From positions 62,001 through 126,000 of the forward strand of contig JAUIAH010000001.1 of the NCBI GenBank assembly GCA_030425385.1: 64,000 nucleotides of DNA, read 5' to 3'. The notes beneath the pieces are model-generated. The model was given only the letters and a program-made list of their open reading frames with translations. It had not been told where the DNA came from and ran no database searches. Shown one piece after another: positions 18,396-27,360 of the stretch. Source of the DNA: Verrucomicrobiia bacterium (GTDB lineage: Bacteria > Verrucomicrobiota > Verrucomicrobiia > Verrucomicrobiales > DEV007). Positions within the stretch are counted from its first letter, which is position 1; each line of letters starts with the position of its first letter. The position numbers were made by a program, and so were the translations under genes.

Positions 18396-20042
18396 TCAAG
18401 GCACTCGGCGAGCTTTCTTCCCGTTGAGAAACGCTCCAATAGCGGTGTAGCGCACGAGATGCTCGTAGGCCAGAAGCAGGATCGCAATGGTTGCCGTGCT
18501 CACGAAGAGAAACTTGAGACCACTGGGGAGCGCAAAGCCAGCGATGCCTTGTTGCAACCAAAGGATCAATGGCAAATGCGCTAGGTAGAGCCAGTAGGCC
18601 GCATCTGACAGGTAGCGAAGCCTGACATTCTCCTTACCAAAGAATTGCCGAAAGAATCCGATGCACCCATACACCATCAGCCAAGCATAGAGGACCGCGG
18701 CAAGGCTCATGAAATAGTGGGCGCTTTCATCGGTATTGGTCCGTTGTTCGAAGTAATGCAGCCCCACGATGAGACTGGGCACTGCCAAAGCAATGCAGAG
18801 GGGCCACCGCTTGCCTGCATGTGACTTGAAGGATTTCTGCGTGAAGGCGATCGCCCCGCACCCGAAGAAGATGGCATAATAGAGGAGCTTCGGTGGCCAG
18901 GGCAAGAGACCCGCAGCGGTGTCGGGACCGAACGTTTGCTTCATGAATACCTGAGCCAGATAAGTGAGGGGTAGCACCCACAACCATCGCCATGGCTCGA
19001 TCAGCACATTGTCAGGGCATCGCAAGATTCCTCTGGAAACCAACCAGACCACTGGCACAAACAACGCCACCAGCAAACACAAATAGTAGAGGAACCAAAG
19101 ATGGTGAAAGATCGGGAGCCATGCGCCTAAGGCGTAGAGTCCGCGAATGGTCTCCCACTGGCGAACGCCTCTCGTCGGTGGCTTACTGCCCTCATTGACC
19201 GCTTCTTGAGCAATGATCGCGTCGCGCAAGATCGGCTCGATCTCGGCACGGCCCCTCTCCAAATCATCACGCTGGACGCGAATATCGATCACCCCAGCAA
19301 TGGTCCTCGCCACTGTCCACGATCCCTTTGAGGTGTCCAATGGCGTCTCGCCCCGCACATTGGTAGGTTGTGGATCCGCGCCCGCTTGGAGCAACTGACG
19401 CACCACCTCATCGCGGCCGAAGAAGACCGCCCCATGCAGCGGGGTGCTACCTTCGAAGTTCGCCTTCTCTGCATCGGCCCCCTGCTCTAACAGCCATGCA
19501 ACCACGTCAGCATGGCCGGACAAAGCTGCCCAGCCAAGGGGAGTCGTCCCACCCGCATCCCGCTCATTGAGATGGAGCGAATCCTTGAACACCCAACCCT
19601 CTAACGCTTTGAGATCACCTTGCTTTGCAGCCATCCAGACACTTCCCGTCCGACCACGTTTCTCCGCCACCCAGGCCTTGGATGGCCCACTGAGCATCCC
19701 AACGACAATCATGCATGGCCAAACGATCACCAAGGCCACCACGAGCGGGATGAGAATGCGCTGGACGCGATGAGCAATCAAAGCCCGCAGGCCTCGGCGT
19801 CTCCATAACATTGCGGTAAAGAAGCCACTGAGCAGAAAGAACAGCGGCATGCGAAACCCATGGATCGCATGTTGAACCAATCCGAATACCCTTGTGTTCT
19901 GACACAAGTCTTGAGCAGGCCAGATGGGTAGGTGCACATAGGCAAGAGCCCCGTGCAAGACAATCCCTAACAGCATCGCAATCGCTCGTAGCGCATCCAG
20001 GTCGTGGAAACGCGTGGAAGGCTGATCGGGACGCACCGCCAA
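18396..20042 (-). CDS. Acyltransferase-3 family membrane protein with inserted ankyrin repeats
   Basis: 548 residues. It starts like an acyltransferase-3/OpgC-type enzyme: DLDALRAIAMLLGIVLHGALAY with Arg19 and His30, helices and FFLLSGFF. After about residue 125 comes a soluble insertion of ankyrin repeats (135-240): TTPLGWAALSGHADVVAWLL, STPLHGAVFFGRDEVVRQLL, then GETPLDTS. The remaining helices (from WLPIFHHLWFLYYLCLL on) finish the transporter-like acyltransferase fold, ending AYEHLVRYT. The enzyme would O-acylate a periplasmic or cell-envelope glycan. The start is a TTG at 20042 (no ATG fits well). It lies 49 bases upstream of the beta-lactamase-like gene and 15 bases behind the next gene, all on the same strand. 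Confidence 0.78.
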   Translation of the reverse strand: MAVRPDQPSTRFHDLDALRAIAMLLGIVLHGALAYVHLPIWPAQDLCQNTRVFGLVQHAIHGFRMPLFFLLSGFFTAMLWRRRGLRALIAHRVQRILIPLVVALVIVWPCMIVVGMLSGPSKAWVAEKRGRTGSVWMAAKQGDLKALEGWVFKDSLHLNERDAGGTTPLGWAALSGHADVVAWLLEQGADAEKANFEGSTPLHGAVFFGRDEVVRQLLQAGADPQPTNVRGETPLDTSKGSWTVARTIAGVIDIRVQRDDLERGRAEIEPILRDAIIAQEAVNEGSKPPTRGVRQWETIRGLYALGAWLPIFHHLWFLYYLCLLVALFVPVVWLVSRGILRCPDNVLIEPWRWLWVLPLTYLAQVFMKQTFGPDTAAGLLPWPPKLLYYAIFFGCGAIAFTQKSFKSHAGKRWPLCIALAVPSLIVGLHYFEQRTNTDESAHYFMSLAAVLYAWLMVYGCIGFFRQFFGKENVRLRYLSDAAYWLYLAHLPLILWLQQGIAGFALPSGLKFLFVSTATIAILLLAYEHLVRYTAIGAFLNGKKARRVP

Positions 20043-20057
20043 TCTGCTAGGCTAAAG

Positions 20058-21332
20058 CTACTTCCCTCTACCCAAGAGGCGCTCTTGCGTCGCCACGGGC
20101 AGGCCACTTGTCGGCAACCACTCGGCGGCTCCCAGAGGATCTTGCTTCACAAAAGCCTCGGCGGCGAGTGTCATCACCTTCTCACGCCCTTCCGCACTCG
20201 AAAGCTGCGTCGCCCATGCAACCGCAGCACTCGGATCCTCCCAGCGGTGCGAATGGACCATGCCGCCAATGGCCCAGTCTCGACTCTCAGATGGCGGCAT
20301 TTCCGCCACGAATTCACTCGCTGCCAGTGGATCCGCTTTCGTCCAGCCACCTAACAGAGGCCCATAGGCTGCTTTGGCCGCATCACGATCGAGAGAGGCC
20401 AGCCATTCAGCCATCTTAGGACCATCCCGCCACCCCATCTCTTCGGCGATGCCATAGGCGAGGCTACCCGCATTGGGATCGTCACGCGCCAGATCGGTCG
20501 CCCAAGCCAAGGTCGCATCCGCATCTTCTCGCACGCCCGCACGTCCCGCCTCCCACAACGCATGGCCACGCAAATCGCCTTCCTTCAAGTTGCTCGCCCA
20601 TAGGGCCGCCTGTTCAGCACCTCCCTCCTGCACCACTTTTCCCATGACAATACCCATCATCTCTTTGGCCCTCCGATCCCCTGATGATCCTAACGTATAC
20701 ACGAAATCCGCCGCTGATTGAGGATCATGAATCGCCAAGCCATGAACCAACGCTGCTTTCATCCCTTGTTGATTCGCGCCACGATTGCCTTTTTCATTTA
20801 ACGATTCATACCAATCTTTGGCCGCCCCTGGATCATGACTCGCCCAACCCGCTACCGTCGGCCCCATGTCTTTGGCGTCGGTCTCCAGGCCATGCATCAC
20901 GGCATCCAATCCAGCCACCTGACCCCACGCATAATGGAATTCGCGAAACTCCGGATCCGAGTCTTTCAAATGAGCAATTTGTTCTCGAATGGTCAGCGCA
21001 TTCTCTGATGTCAACCCAGCTAACAATTCACCGAAAGCGGTTCGCCTAGCGATGGGATCTGTTGATCGACGCAACTGTTTACCCAAAGTCGCAATGCGGT
21101 CGGAAGATAACACCACAGAACTCTTTACGTCCGGAGAATCGCTGCCGGAATGGGAAGCCTCAATCCTACCCGTCATTTCAAATCCAAGCGGCGAAGTCAT
21201 CGCCTCACCCGTCAAGGAAGCGACTGAGTTTGGACGCTCTGGGTGAGGCTTCAAATGCCACCCGAGCCCAAAAGTAGCGGCCGACAACGTGAGCCACCCC
21301 AGTGGCACAAGAAAGGATCTTGAGAGTTTCAT
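20058..21332 (-). CDS. Exported repeat protein with W-A and D-P helical repeats
   Basis: 424 residues. A signal peptide or anchor (FLVPLGWLTLSAATFGLGW) is followed by roughly 35-residue helical repeats with a W...A / DP...A pattern: GWASHDPGAAKDWYESL, GGWTKADPLAASEFVAEMP, WEDPSAAVAWATQL, KQDPLGAAEWLP. These solenoid-like repeats are common in verrucomicrobial exported proteins. They probably form a protein-binding surface; no catalytic motif is seen. It is 15 bases upstream of the ankyrin-acyltransferase gene, in the same direction, so a shared transcript is likely. The function is unknown. Confidence 0.7.
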   Translation of the reverse strand: MKLSRSFLVPLGWLTLSAATFGLGWHLKPHPERPNSVASLTGEAMTSPLGFEMTGRIEASHSGSDSPDVKSSVVLSSDRIATLGKQLRRSTDPIARRTAFGELLAGLTSENALTIREQIAHLKDSDPEFREFHYAWGQVAGLDAVMHGLETDAKDMGPTVAGWASHDPGAAKDWYESLNEKGNRGANQQGMKAALVHGLAIHDPQSAADFVYTLGSSGDRRAKEMMGIVMGKVVQEGGAEQAALWASNLKEGDLRGHALWEAGRAGVREDADATLAWATDLARDDPNAGSLAYGIAEEMGWRDGPKMAEWLASLDRDAAKAAYGPLLGGWTKADPLAASEFVAEMPPSESRDWAIGGMVHSHRWEDPSAAVAWATQLSSAEGREKVMTLAAEAFVKQDPLGAAEWLPTSGLPVATQERLLGRGK

Positions 21333-21432
21333 GAGGACGTCTTTGATTCTAGTAGCATGCCGATTCTTCAGCCCCTTAAGGTGCCAAAGAACGGTACAAG
21401 TTCAAGACAAGCGACCACGCAGTCAGCAAACC

Positions 21433-22467
21433 TCATTCCTGTGGAAGCACTTGCTCCCCTCGCAAATCCACCAGCCCGCGCCATTTCTCCATCCCCGCCG
21501 CCTTCACCGGGCGCGCCCCACGCGCTCGCTTCACCCGCATCCCCTCCCGATGCCGCGCAAACACCTCCTCAATGAAGGCCTCACTCCCCAATGCCAAGCC
21601 TTCACTGAAGTAGCGGACACGCACCCGCACCACCTGCGCCAGGCTCAATTGCCCTCCCTGTCGCGCCACCTTCTCCACTGATTCCTCCCGAATCCCTGCG
21701 CGCCCTTGGCCAGCAGCCTCGCCAGCCTCCGCTTCCCCAAACCCATACAAATAGAGCCGATACTGCGCCTGACACGTTCGCCATTGCTGCGGACTCCCAT
21801 GCGCCACCCCTAACACCCGCATCAACCCTCGCCGCCGCGCCCTATTCCCCGCCACCGCCTCCCCATACCCACTCCACCGATAATCCTTCGGATCCTCCAC
21901 GATCCCCGCCCGCACCGGATTCAGGTCAATGTAAGCCGCCATCGTCAGCAACACCGTCTCGTCATTCTCTAACAACACACTCTTGAACCGATCCTCCCAA
22001 AGCGGCCCCTTGCGCTGAACCTTCTTGTTATACCACTGCGTGAAGCGCTGCTTCAGCTCTTTCATGAACATCGACACATCCGCCATCCGATTCAGAAAGC
22101 GTTGCCGATACTCGGGATACCCCTTCTCAGGACACTGCTCCTTCATCCGCGCCAACATCTGCCGCACCCCAATCAACTGTTCCTCGGAGGTCGTCACCAA
22201 CGCCAACCGCCGCAGCAGTTCCGCATCATCAATCGCCGCACGATGTTCCTCGGCATTCGGCACCTCGATCAGCAAATGGATGTGATTCGCCATCAAGCAG
22301 AACGTGATCAACTCCACTCCAGCAAACCCGCACTGAATCTCCAAGAGTTCCCGAAACTTCTCCTTCACCGGCCCCTCCAGCACAAAGCGCCCCTCAATGA
22401 TCCGAGACATCACGTGGTAACAGTTCGAAGCCGCTCCAGGCTCCCCTTTGATTCGAATCGCTCTCAT
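21433..22467 (-). CDS. REP-associated tyrosine transposase (RAYT, Y1-type)
   Basis: 344 residues. The HUH/Y1 transposase core is present: ITFCLMANHIHLLIEVP with His62/His64 as metal ligands and the candidate catalytic Tyr146 in QRFTQWYNKKV. The later GPLWEDRFKSVLLEN ... YIDLNPVRAGIVEDP block is diagnostic for the RAYT branch. RAYTs are single-copy domesticated relatives of IS200/IS605 transposases that act on short palindromic REP sequences. The region between the His motif and the Tyr is longer than in short RAYTs. Two tandem 32-bp copies with a GGTCGGACCC core lie just upstream (22509-22572) and are the candidate targets. It looks intact. Confidence 0.88.
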   Translation of the reverse strand: MRAIRIKGEPGAASNCYHVMSRIIEGRFVLEGPVKEKFRELLEIQCGFAGVELITFCLMANHIHLLIEVPNAEEHRAAIDDAELLRRLALVTTSEEQLIGVRQMLARMKEQCPEKGYPEYRQRFLNRMADVSMFMKELKQRFTQWYNKKVQRKGPLWEDRFKSVLLENDETVLLTMAAYIDLNPVRAGIVEDPKDYRWSGYGEAVAGNRARRRGLMRVLGVAHGSPQQWRTCQAQYRLYLYGFGEAEAGEAAGQGRAGIREESVEKVARQGGQLSLAQVVRVRVRYFSEGLALGSEAFIEEVFARHREGMRVKRARGARPVKAAGMEKWRGLVDLRGEQVLPQE

Positions 22468-22508
22468 CAGCCATCCCTACCCCAACACCGCCACCCGTCA
22501 ATGTATTT

Positions 22509-22572
22509 GTGGTCGGACCCTTTTAATGTTGGAATTGCGTGTGGTCGGACCCTTTTAATGTTGGAATTGCGT
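22509..22572. repeat. Two perfect tandem 32-bp repeats near the RAYT gene
   Basis: Units 22509-22540 and 22541-22572 are identical. Each contains GGTCGGACCC followed by TTTTAATGTT. The GGTC-G-GACC core is near-palindromic and resembles the REP-like motifs flanking RAYT genes. They lie 42 bases upstream of the transposase start. Confidence 0.85.
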
Positions 22573-22662
22573 CGAAATATCATCCTTTTGGAGGATGGCG
22601 GGGGGATGCGAGATGGGGATAGGTTTGAAGCGGTTTGGCGACTGCCAATCGCCATCTTTGCG

Positions 22663-22773
22663 TAAGACGATCAACTGCCGACTGATGTCCTCGAAGAGGA
22701 GGTGCGAATCCGCAGACTCTCAGGAAGGGATTGGATGTCCACATGGGACTAATGTGGGCGGTTGATCGTCTTG
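22663..22773. ncRNA. Candidate structured RNA or inverted-repeat element upstream of the EamA transporter
   Basis: About 111 bases. The ends pair in a 17-bp stem (22663-22679 with 22757-22773) with two G-U pairs. Inside are three further hairpins: 22688-22700 (5 bp, GAA loop), 22703-22714 (4 bp, AATC loop) and 22739-22757 (6 bp, GGGACTA loop). The whole 373-base gap 22468-22840 otherwise has only the tandem repeats and no gene. It ends 68 bases before the transporter ATG, where a leader regulator would sit. I could not match it to a named riboswitch. A small transposon-like inverted-repeat element is the alternative. Confidence 0.4.
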
Positions 22774-22840
22774 GGGGACGCCTTGTCCGCGGGCGCTGTC
22801 GCTGGACGGGGTCCTCTTTCAGGGCAAGACTCCGGCCTTG

Positions 22841-23722
22841 ATGCTGAGTCCGGGAGATTTCTATGCACTTTTGTCAGGGGTTCTGTGGTCGGTCGCAGTG
22901 ATCTTGATGCGGGTGTCTGGACTACAAGTCCCACCGATTCCGTTGACGTTTTTTAAGAGTTCGGTGGCGATTGTGGGCTTTGTGACGCTTTCCCTCTTCC
23001 TGCAGGAGCCGTTAGCCCCTGAATTGGCATGGGAAGCTTGGGGACGATTGATCGTGAGCGCCGTTCTGGGGATCACGATTGCAGATACGCTGTTTGCGGC
23101 TGCTTTGAATCGGTTGGGAGCGAGTTTACAGGCGTTGGCAGATTGCGTCTACGCCCCGGCGATGGCGTGTGTGGGCTTTTTAATGTTTGGGGAGACACTT
23201 GGGTTTTGGGAGATCCTTGGGGGACTGTTGGTGGTGTCCGGCGTGGCCGTGGGGATGCGGTTGACGGCGGAGGTTGATCGCGTGCGCGATTTGCTGATCG
23301 GTGTTTCCCTGGCTGTGGGTGCGCATGTGATCATGGCGGTGGGGATTCTGATGGTTCGGGATGTGTATCGAGAGATCTCAGTGGTGTGGGTGTCTGGATT
23401 TCGATTTGTAGTGGCGACGGTGGCGCTCGGGGCCTACGGATTCTGCCGCCAAGATCGGTCTCAGCTCTTTCTGGCCTTCCGTCGTCGTGCTTTGTGGAAG
23501 ACGATGATTCCAATGGCGTTGTTTGGGCCCTTTCTGGCCACGTTGTTCTGGGTGGCGGGTTTCAAGTATCTCACCGCAGGTCGCGCAGCGATCTTCAATC
23601 AGATGTCGACGGTGTTCATCATCTTGCTTGCGGTGATCTTTCTGAAGGAGCGGCTAACATGGCGTAAGGCCATTGGCGTGTCCTGTGCGATCACGGGGGC
23701 GCTGTTGATTGCAGCGCACTGA
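22841..23722 (+). CDS. EamA-family (DMT superfamily) transporter
   Basis: 293 residues from ATG 22841 (a TTG just before is in frame). Ten hydrophobic segments form two EamA repeats of five: the first around FYALLSGVLWSVAVILMRV to LGGLLVVSGVAVGM, the second around LIGVSLAVGAHVIMAVG to AIGVSCAITGALLIAAH. The typical ends-of-repeat signatures are seen (GITIADTLFAAALNRLGAS; AIFNQMSTVFIILLAVIFLKE). These are inner-membrane metabolite exporters or uptake systems, often for amino acids or nucleotides. The substrate cannot be told. A folded element at 22663-22773 lies directly upstream and may control it. Confidence 0.87.
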   Translation: MLSPGDFYALLSGVLWSVAVILMRVSGLQVPPIPLTFFKSSVAIVGFVTLSLFLQEPLAPELAWEAWGRLIVSAVLGITIADTLFAAALNRLGASLQALADCVYAPAMACVGFLMFGETLGFWEILGGLLVVSGVAVGMRLTAEVDRVRDLLIGVSLAVGAHVIMAVGILMVRDVYREISVVWVSGFRFVVATVALGAYGFCRQDRSQLFLAFRRRALWKTMIPMALFGPFLATLFWVAGFKYLTAGRAAIFNQMSTVFIILLAVIFLKERLTWRKAIGVSCAITGALLIAAH

Positions 23723-23829
23723 TATCGGTTGGTAAAACAACCCAATATTTCTGGACACGAGACTGAGAAATCGATAGCAAACCTGAAGGAGCCGCCTCCG
23801 ATAACCATTGCCGAAAGACGAGCCCGCCC

Positions 23830-25122
23830 ATGAGCGATTCCAAAGAACGCAAATCATCTACTGTCCAACCACGAGATCTTCCCGAGCGCCACGAGGCGCA
23901 TGGTGATCCATTTGAGCAACTGAATGCCGGGAGTGAGCCCGTGGAGGAGAAGCGCGCGGGGGTGATCCAACCTCGCAGTCTCCCGGAGAAGGATCGCGCG
24001 ACAATTCTGGAAGCCGCGCGGATGCTACAGGAGGGAAGCACTCATGCAGAGGTGGCGCGGCATTTGAGGATTGAGCCCCTGCAACTGCGCAATTGGGAGA
24101 CGGCTTATTCTAGTGAGTTCCAACGCGATCTGAATGATGGTGACTACCACGACACGGACGCGCAACTGCGCGATCTCGAGGCTCATGAGAAAGAACGGTT
24201 CCAAGGAAATTGGGAACAGGTAACGGAGAAATCGACCCAGCGTCGAGTCAAGGTAGGCAGTGTACGAGCGAAACTTTTGGCGAATCCAGCGACACGCTGG
24301 ATGTTCCGCAACGAGCATGGTGACATCGATTACGGAACGATCGTGGGCATCTTCGTGGCGGTGTTAGGCGTTTCTGTCGCATTACTCTATATAAATCGGA
24401 CGCCAAACCAAGCGGAGGACACCGCGGGACTGATCATTGGCCTAGATGAGATCACGGAAATTCCCCACAATCCGGAGGCGGCACGCGATGTAGTGGTCCA
24501 ATTCCATCAAACAGCTACCTGGGAAGAGAAGCTTGCCTATGTTTCGTATCCCGAAAAGGTGCGGCCCTTGATGGCCGAATGGTATGCAAAGAATCCTCAA
24601 GACATCACGTTTGATCGCATCGGATTTGCCATGGATGAATCCGTCACGATCGACGATCGAAATTTCTTTCAGGTCGGTCTGATTGTCTCCAGAGAGGGCG
24701 ATAACCGAGCGGACGCTCGCAATTTCGTGATGATGGTGGAGCGCATGCCAGATGGTGAATACAAGGTGGAATGGGAAACGTCCTCCGGCTATCAGCCTCT
24801 AACACTGGAAGAGTTGAAAGCCCAAAAGCCGACGACTCCAGTGGAGTTTCGGTTGACGTTGGAAGCATCTGACTTCTACAACTTCGATTTCCAGAATGAC
24901 CAATATTTCGCGTTTCGCGGAACCTTCGTGATGCGCGAGGAACCCCTCTTTCTTTATGGCGATAAGGATAATGAAGCCATTCGCGCGATTCATAACACGC
25001 TACAGCTCCTTCCCAAGAAAGGATACATTCTCAAAGTCAGTTATCCTCAGAATCCCCGCACAGACGATCAGCTCTATATCGATGAAGTTGTATCCAATAG
25101 TTGGTTCCGCGACTATCAATAG
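23830..25122 (+). CDS. Single-pass membrane protein with N-terminal helix-turn-helix-like region
   Basis: 430 residues. The N-terminus has two short similar peptides (VQPRDLPER and IQPRSLPEK). A helical segment with a transposase/HTH look follows: ILEAARMLQEGSTHAEVARHLRI (about 59-81). A membrane helix lies at 168-188 (YGTIVGIFVAVLGVSVALLYI). The exported C-terminal 240 residues start with a helical DVVVQFHQTATWEEKLAYVS and end beta-rich, in the same order as the exported part of the protein at 7978-9666. A cytosolic DNA-binding-like part joined through one helix to an exported sensor-like part suggests a one-component membrane regulator, but DNA binding is unproved. Confidence 0.68.
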   Translation: MSDSKERKSSTVQPRDLPERHEAHGDPFEQLNAGSEPVEEKRAGVIQPRSLPEKDRATILEAARMLQEGSTHAEVARHLRIEPLQLRNWETAYSSEFQRDLNDGDYHDTDAQLRDLEAHEKERFQGNWEQVTEKSTQRRVKVGSVRAKLLANPATRWMFRNEHGDIDYGTIVGIFVAVLGVSVALLYINRTPNQAEDTAGLIIGLDEITEIPHNPEAARDVVVQFHQTATWEEKLAYVSYPEKVRPLMAEWYAKNPQDITFDRIGFAMDESVTIDDRNFFQVGLIVSREGDNRADARNFVMMVERMPDGEYKVEWETSSGYQPLTLEELKAQKPTTPVEFRLTLEASDFYNFDFQNDQYFAFRGTFVMREEPLFLYGDKDNEAIRAIHNTLQLLPKKGYILKVSYPQNPRTDDQLYIDEVVSNSWFRDYQ

Positions 25123-25143
25123 ATAGACAGATAAAGCACCCCT

Positions 25144-26328
25144 TTAGAGTTCGACGGTGACGGCACTGGAAGCTGCCACCGCCTTGGAAAGAGCCTCATC
25201 AATGGTGGCTCCGCGTGCCAGCGCCACGCCCATCCGCCGCCGACCGCGCACCTGTGGTTTGCCAAACAAGCGCAATTGAGTATCGGGAGCAGCAAGCGCA
25301 TTCTCCAAATTACCAAAGCGGACATTGTCTGATTCCCCTTCCACCAAGATCACGCTAGAGGCCGATGGGCCATGTTGAATCATATTCGGAATGGGCAAAC
25401 CAAGAATCGCTCGCGCGTGTAGCGCGAACTCGGATAGATCCTGAGAGAGCAACGTGACCAGACCGGTATCGTGCGGGCGCGGTGAGACTTCGCTGAAATA
25501 GACCGTGTCCCCTTTGACGAAAAGCTCGACCCCAAAGAGGCCACGTCCTCCCAGCGCCTCCGTGATGGCACCAGCAATGCGTTCGGATTCCTTCAGCGCC
25601 GCCGTGCTCATGGGTTGCGGTTGCCAGGACTCGCGATAGTCCCCGTCCTCCTGCCGGTGCCCGATAGGCGAACAGAACGTCGTGCCTCCCGCATGGCGAA
25701 CCGTTAGCAGAGTGATCTCGTAGTCGAAATCGACAAAACCTTCGACAATGACCTTCCCCTTGCCTGCGCGTCCCCCTTCCTGAGCATAAGTCCAGGCCTT
25801 GGACACATCCTCGGGACGACGTACTGTGCTTTGCCCTTTTCCGGAGGAACTCATGATCGGTTTCACCAAGCAAGGAAACCCGATGGCCTCGACCGCAGCC
25901 CGGTAAGCATCCTCCGTGTCGGCGAATCGGTAAGGGGAGGTGCGGAGGCCCAAGGTCTCTGCGGCAAGCGACCGGATCCCCTCACGGTTCATCGTCAATT
26001 GAGTGGCACGAGCCGTGGGGATCACTGTGGTCACGCCCTCCGCTTCGAGCGCCGCGAGGACATCGGTCGCGATGGCCTCCACCTCCGGCACGACGAGATG
26101 AGGACGTTCCTCCTCGATCACAGCACGCAGCGCCTCACCATCGAGCATGGAAAGGACGTGAGAACGGTGTGCCACCTGCATGGCCGGCGCATCGGCGTAG
26201 GCATCCACAGCGATCACTTCGGCACCGAGGCGTTGGAGTTCGATCACGACCTCTTTGCCCAACTCACCGGACCCACAGAGCAGGACTCGAGTCGCTGAGG
26301 GAGTGAGAGGAGTGCCGAGAACCGTCAT
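25144..26328 (-). CDS. purT: Formate-dependent phosphoribosylglycinamide formyltransferase PurT
   Basis: 394 residues, normal length. ATP-grasp enzyme of the purine pathway: it uses formate and ATP to formylate GAR, an alternative to folate-dependent PurN. Visible: [13 protein letters not shown] (N-domain), the preATP-grasp [15 protein letters not shown], the nucleotide loop [16 protein letters not shown], the conserved [10 protein letters not shown], and the metal-binding GLFGVELFV and [16 protein letters not shown]. Strong match to PurT over the full length. It ends 21 bases after the convergent end of the previous gene; a tRNA-Leu lies upstream on the same strand. Confidence 0.96.
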   Translation of the reverse strand: MTVLGTPLTPSATRVLLCGSGELGKEVVIELQRLGAEVIAVDAYADAPAMQVAHRSHVLSMLDGEALRAVIEEERPHLVVPEVEAIATDVLAALEAEGVTTVIPTARATQLTMNREGIRSLAAETLGLRTSPYRFADTEDAYRAAVEAIGFPCLVKPIMSSSGKGQSTVRRPEDVSKAWTYAQEGGRAGKGKVIVEGFVDFDYEITLLTVRHAGGTTFCSPIGHRQEDGDYRESWQPQPMSTAALKESERIAGAITEALGGRGLFGVELFVKGDTVYFSEVSPRPHDTGLVTLLSQDLSEFALHARAILGLPIPNMIQHGPSASSVILVEGESDNVRFGNLENALAAPDTQLRLFGKPQVRGRRRMGVALARGATIDEALSKAVAASSAVTVEL

Positions 26329-26392
26329 GGCGGCAGATTAGGCCCAGAGCCTCGGCAAATGCCAGTGGCATTTCTTCCTTCCAAAGAAGAAG

Positions 26393-26474
26393 TGCTCGGA
26401 GGGGGACTCGAACCCCCACGGATTGCTCCATACGCCCCTCAAGCGCACGCGTCTACCAATTCCGCCACCCGAGC
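26393..26474 (-). tRNA. tRNA-Leu (anticodon GAG)
   Basis: Cloverleaf of 82 bases read on the minus strand: acceptor GCTCGGG pairing TCCGAGC (one G-U), D-arm with GGCGGAATTGGTAGACGC, anticodon loop TTGAGGG (GAG at 26438-26440), short variable arm and T-arm GGGGGTTCGAGTCCCCC. GAG reads Leu CUC/CUU. The CCA end is not encoded (the next bases are CTT). Confidence 0.93.
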
Positions 26475-26547
26475 TAGGTTGGGAGCTGGATCCTTCATCA
26501 CTCCCTCTCGCCTCGCAAGTCCGTTTTACGAAATCTTCCCAAACCTC

Positions 26548-27360
26548 TCACGGCTGGTCGGTGGGCCGTTCATAAATGACGTAGTAGACGAGCCCGACCA
26601 TCCCCGCACCGCCAACCAGATTTCCCAGGGTCACGGGGATGAGATTCTGAATCAATCCCATCCAGGACAGACTCTCACTCGGCGGAACGGTCCCGGCCAT
26701 TTCCATGAAGAGTCCTAACGGAATGAAATACATGTTGGCCACGCAGTGTTCGTAGCCTGCCGCCACAAAGGCAGAGATCGGAAAGAGAATCGCGAGAATC
26801 TTTCCGGAAACCGTGCGTGCCGCCATCGCCAACCAGACCGCCAAGCACACGAGGATGTTGCAGAGGACGCCTCGAAAGAAGCCCTCGACGAACGGCAGCG
26901 CCACTTTGGTCTCGGCGATGGCATGGGCTCGCGCCGCGTGCTCACCGACGACTTGTCCTGACAATAACACTATAAATGCCAGGCCCGCGGCTCCGACGAA
27001 GTTTGCGCTAAAGACGACTCCGAGGTTTCTCAGCATCTGTCCGAGCGTGATCTTGCGAGACACCCATGCCATGACCAGAAGATTGTTACCTGTGAACAAT
27101 TCGGCTCCAGCGATGACTACCAAGATCAAGCCGAGTGAGAATACCAGCCCCCCTAACACACGCGCCACGGCGACACTCAATGCGGGATCACTCGTGACGA
27201 TGCTGAAGTAATTGGCCCCCAACCCAATGAAACCGCCCGCCAGGATCCCCAAGGCGACCATCGAGAGGATGGGGAGTCGGGCTTTCGCGACACCCACCGC
27301 TTGCACGCGGTCCGCAATTTCTTTGGGAGAATAAGCGTCCGTTCCGAAGATCTCACTCAT
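26548..27360 (-). CDS. Formate/nitrite transporter family (FNT) channel
   Basis: 270 residues from ATG 27360; longer upstream frames run antisense to or over the next gene. Six hydrophobic helices with FNT signatures: KARLPILSMVALGILAGGFIGLGANYF, then SLGLILVVIAGAELFTGNNLL, and the late HCVANMYFIPLGLF with the conserved pore His. FNT channels move formate, nitrite or hydrosulfide across the inner membrane as pentamers. The start overlaps the stop of the DksA-like gene at 27353-27360 by 8 bases, so the two are probably coupled. Formate fits the formate-dependent PurT one tRNA away, but that link is only proximity. Confidence 0.88.
   Translation of the reverse strand: MSEIFGTDAYSPKEIADRVQAVGVAKARLPILSMVALGILAGGFIGLGANYFSIVTSDPALSVAVARVLGGLVFSLGLILVVIAGAELFTGNNLLVMAWVSRKITLGQMLRNLGVVFSANFVGAAGLAFIVLLSGQVVGEHAARAHAIAETKVALPFVEGFFRGVLCNILVCLAVWLAMAARTVSGKILAILFPISAFVAAGYEHCVANMYFIPLGLFMEMAGTVPPSESLSWMGLIQNLIPVTLGNLVGGAGMVGLVYYVIYERPTDQP

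Noticed and set aside
22509-22572. CRISPR array
   Set aside because: Only two tandem copies with no spacers; a RAYT gene is nearby.
22701-22711. Cobalamin riboswitch core (GGTGCGAATCC)
   Set aside because: The rest of the core and the B12 box are absent; the similarity is short.
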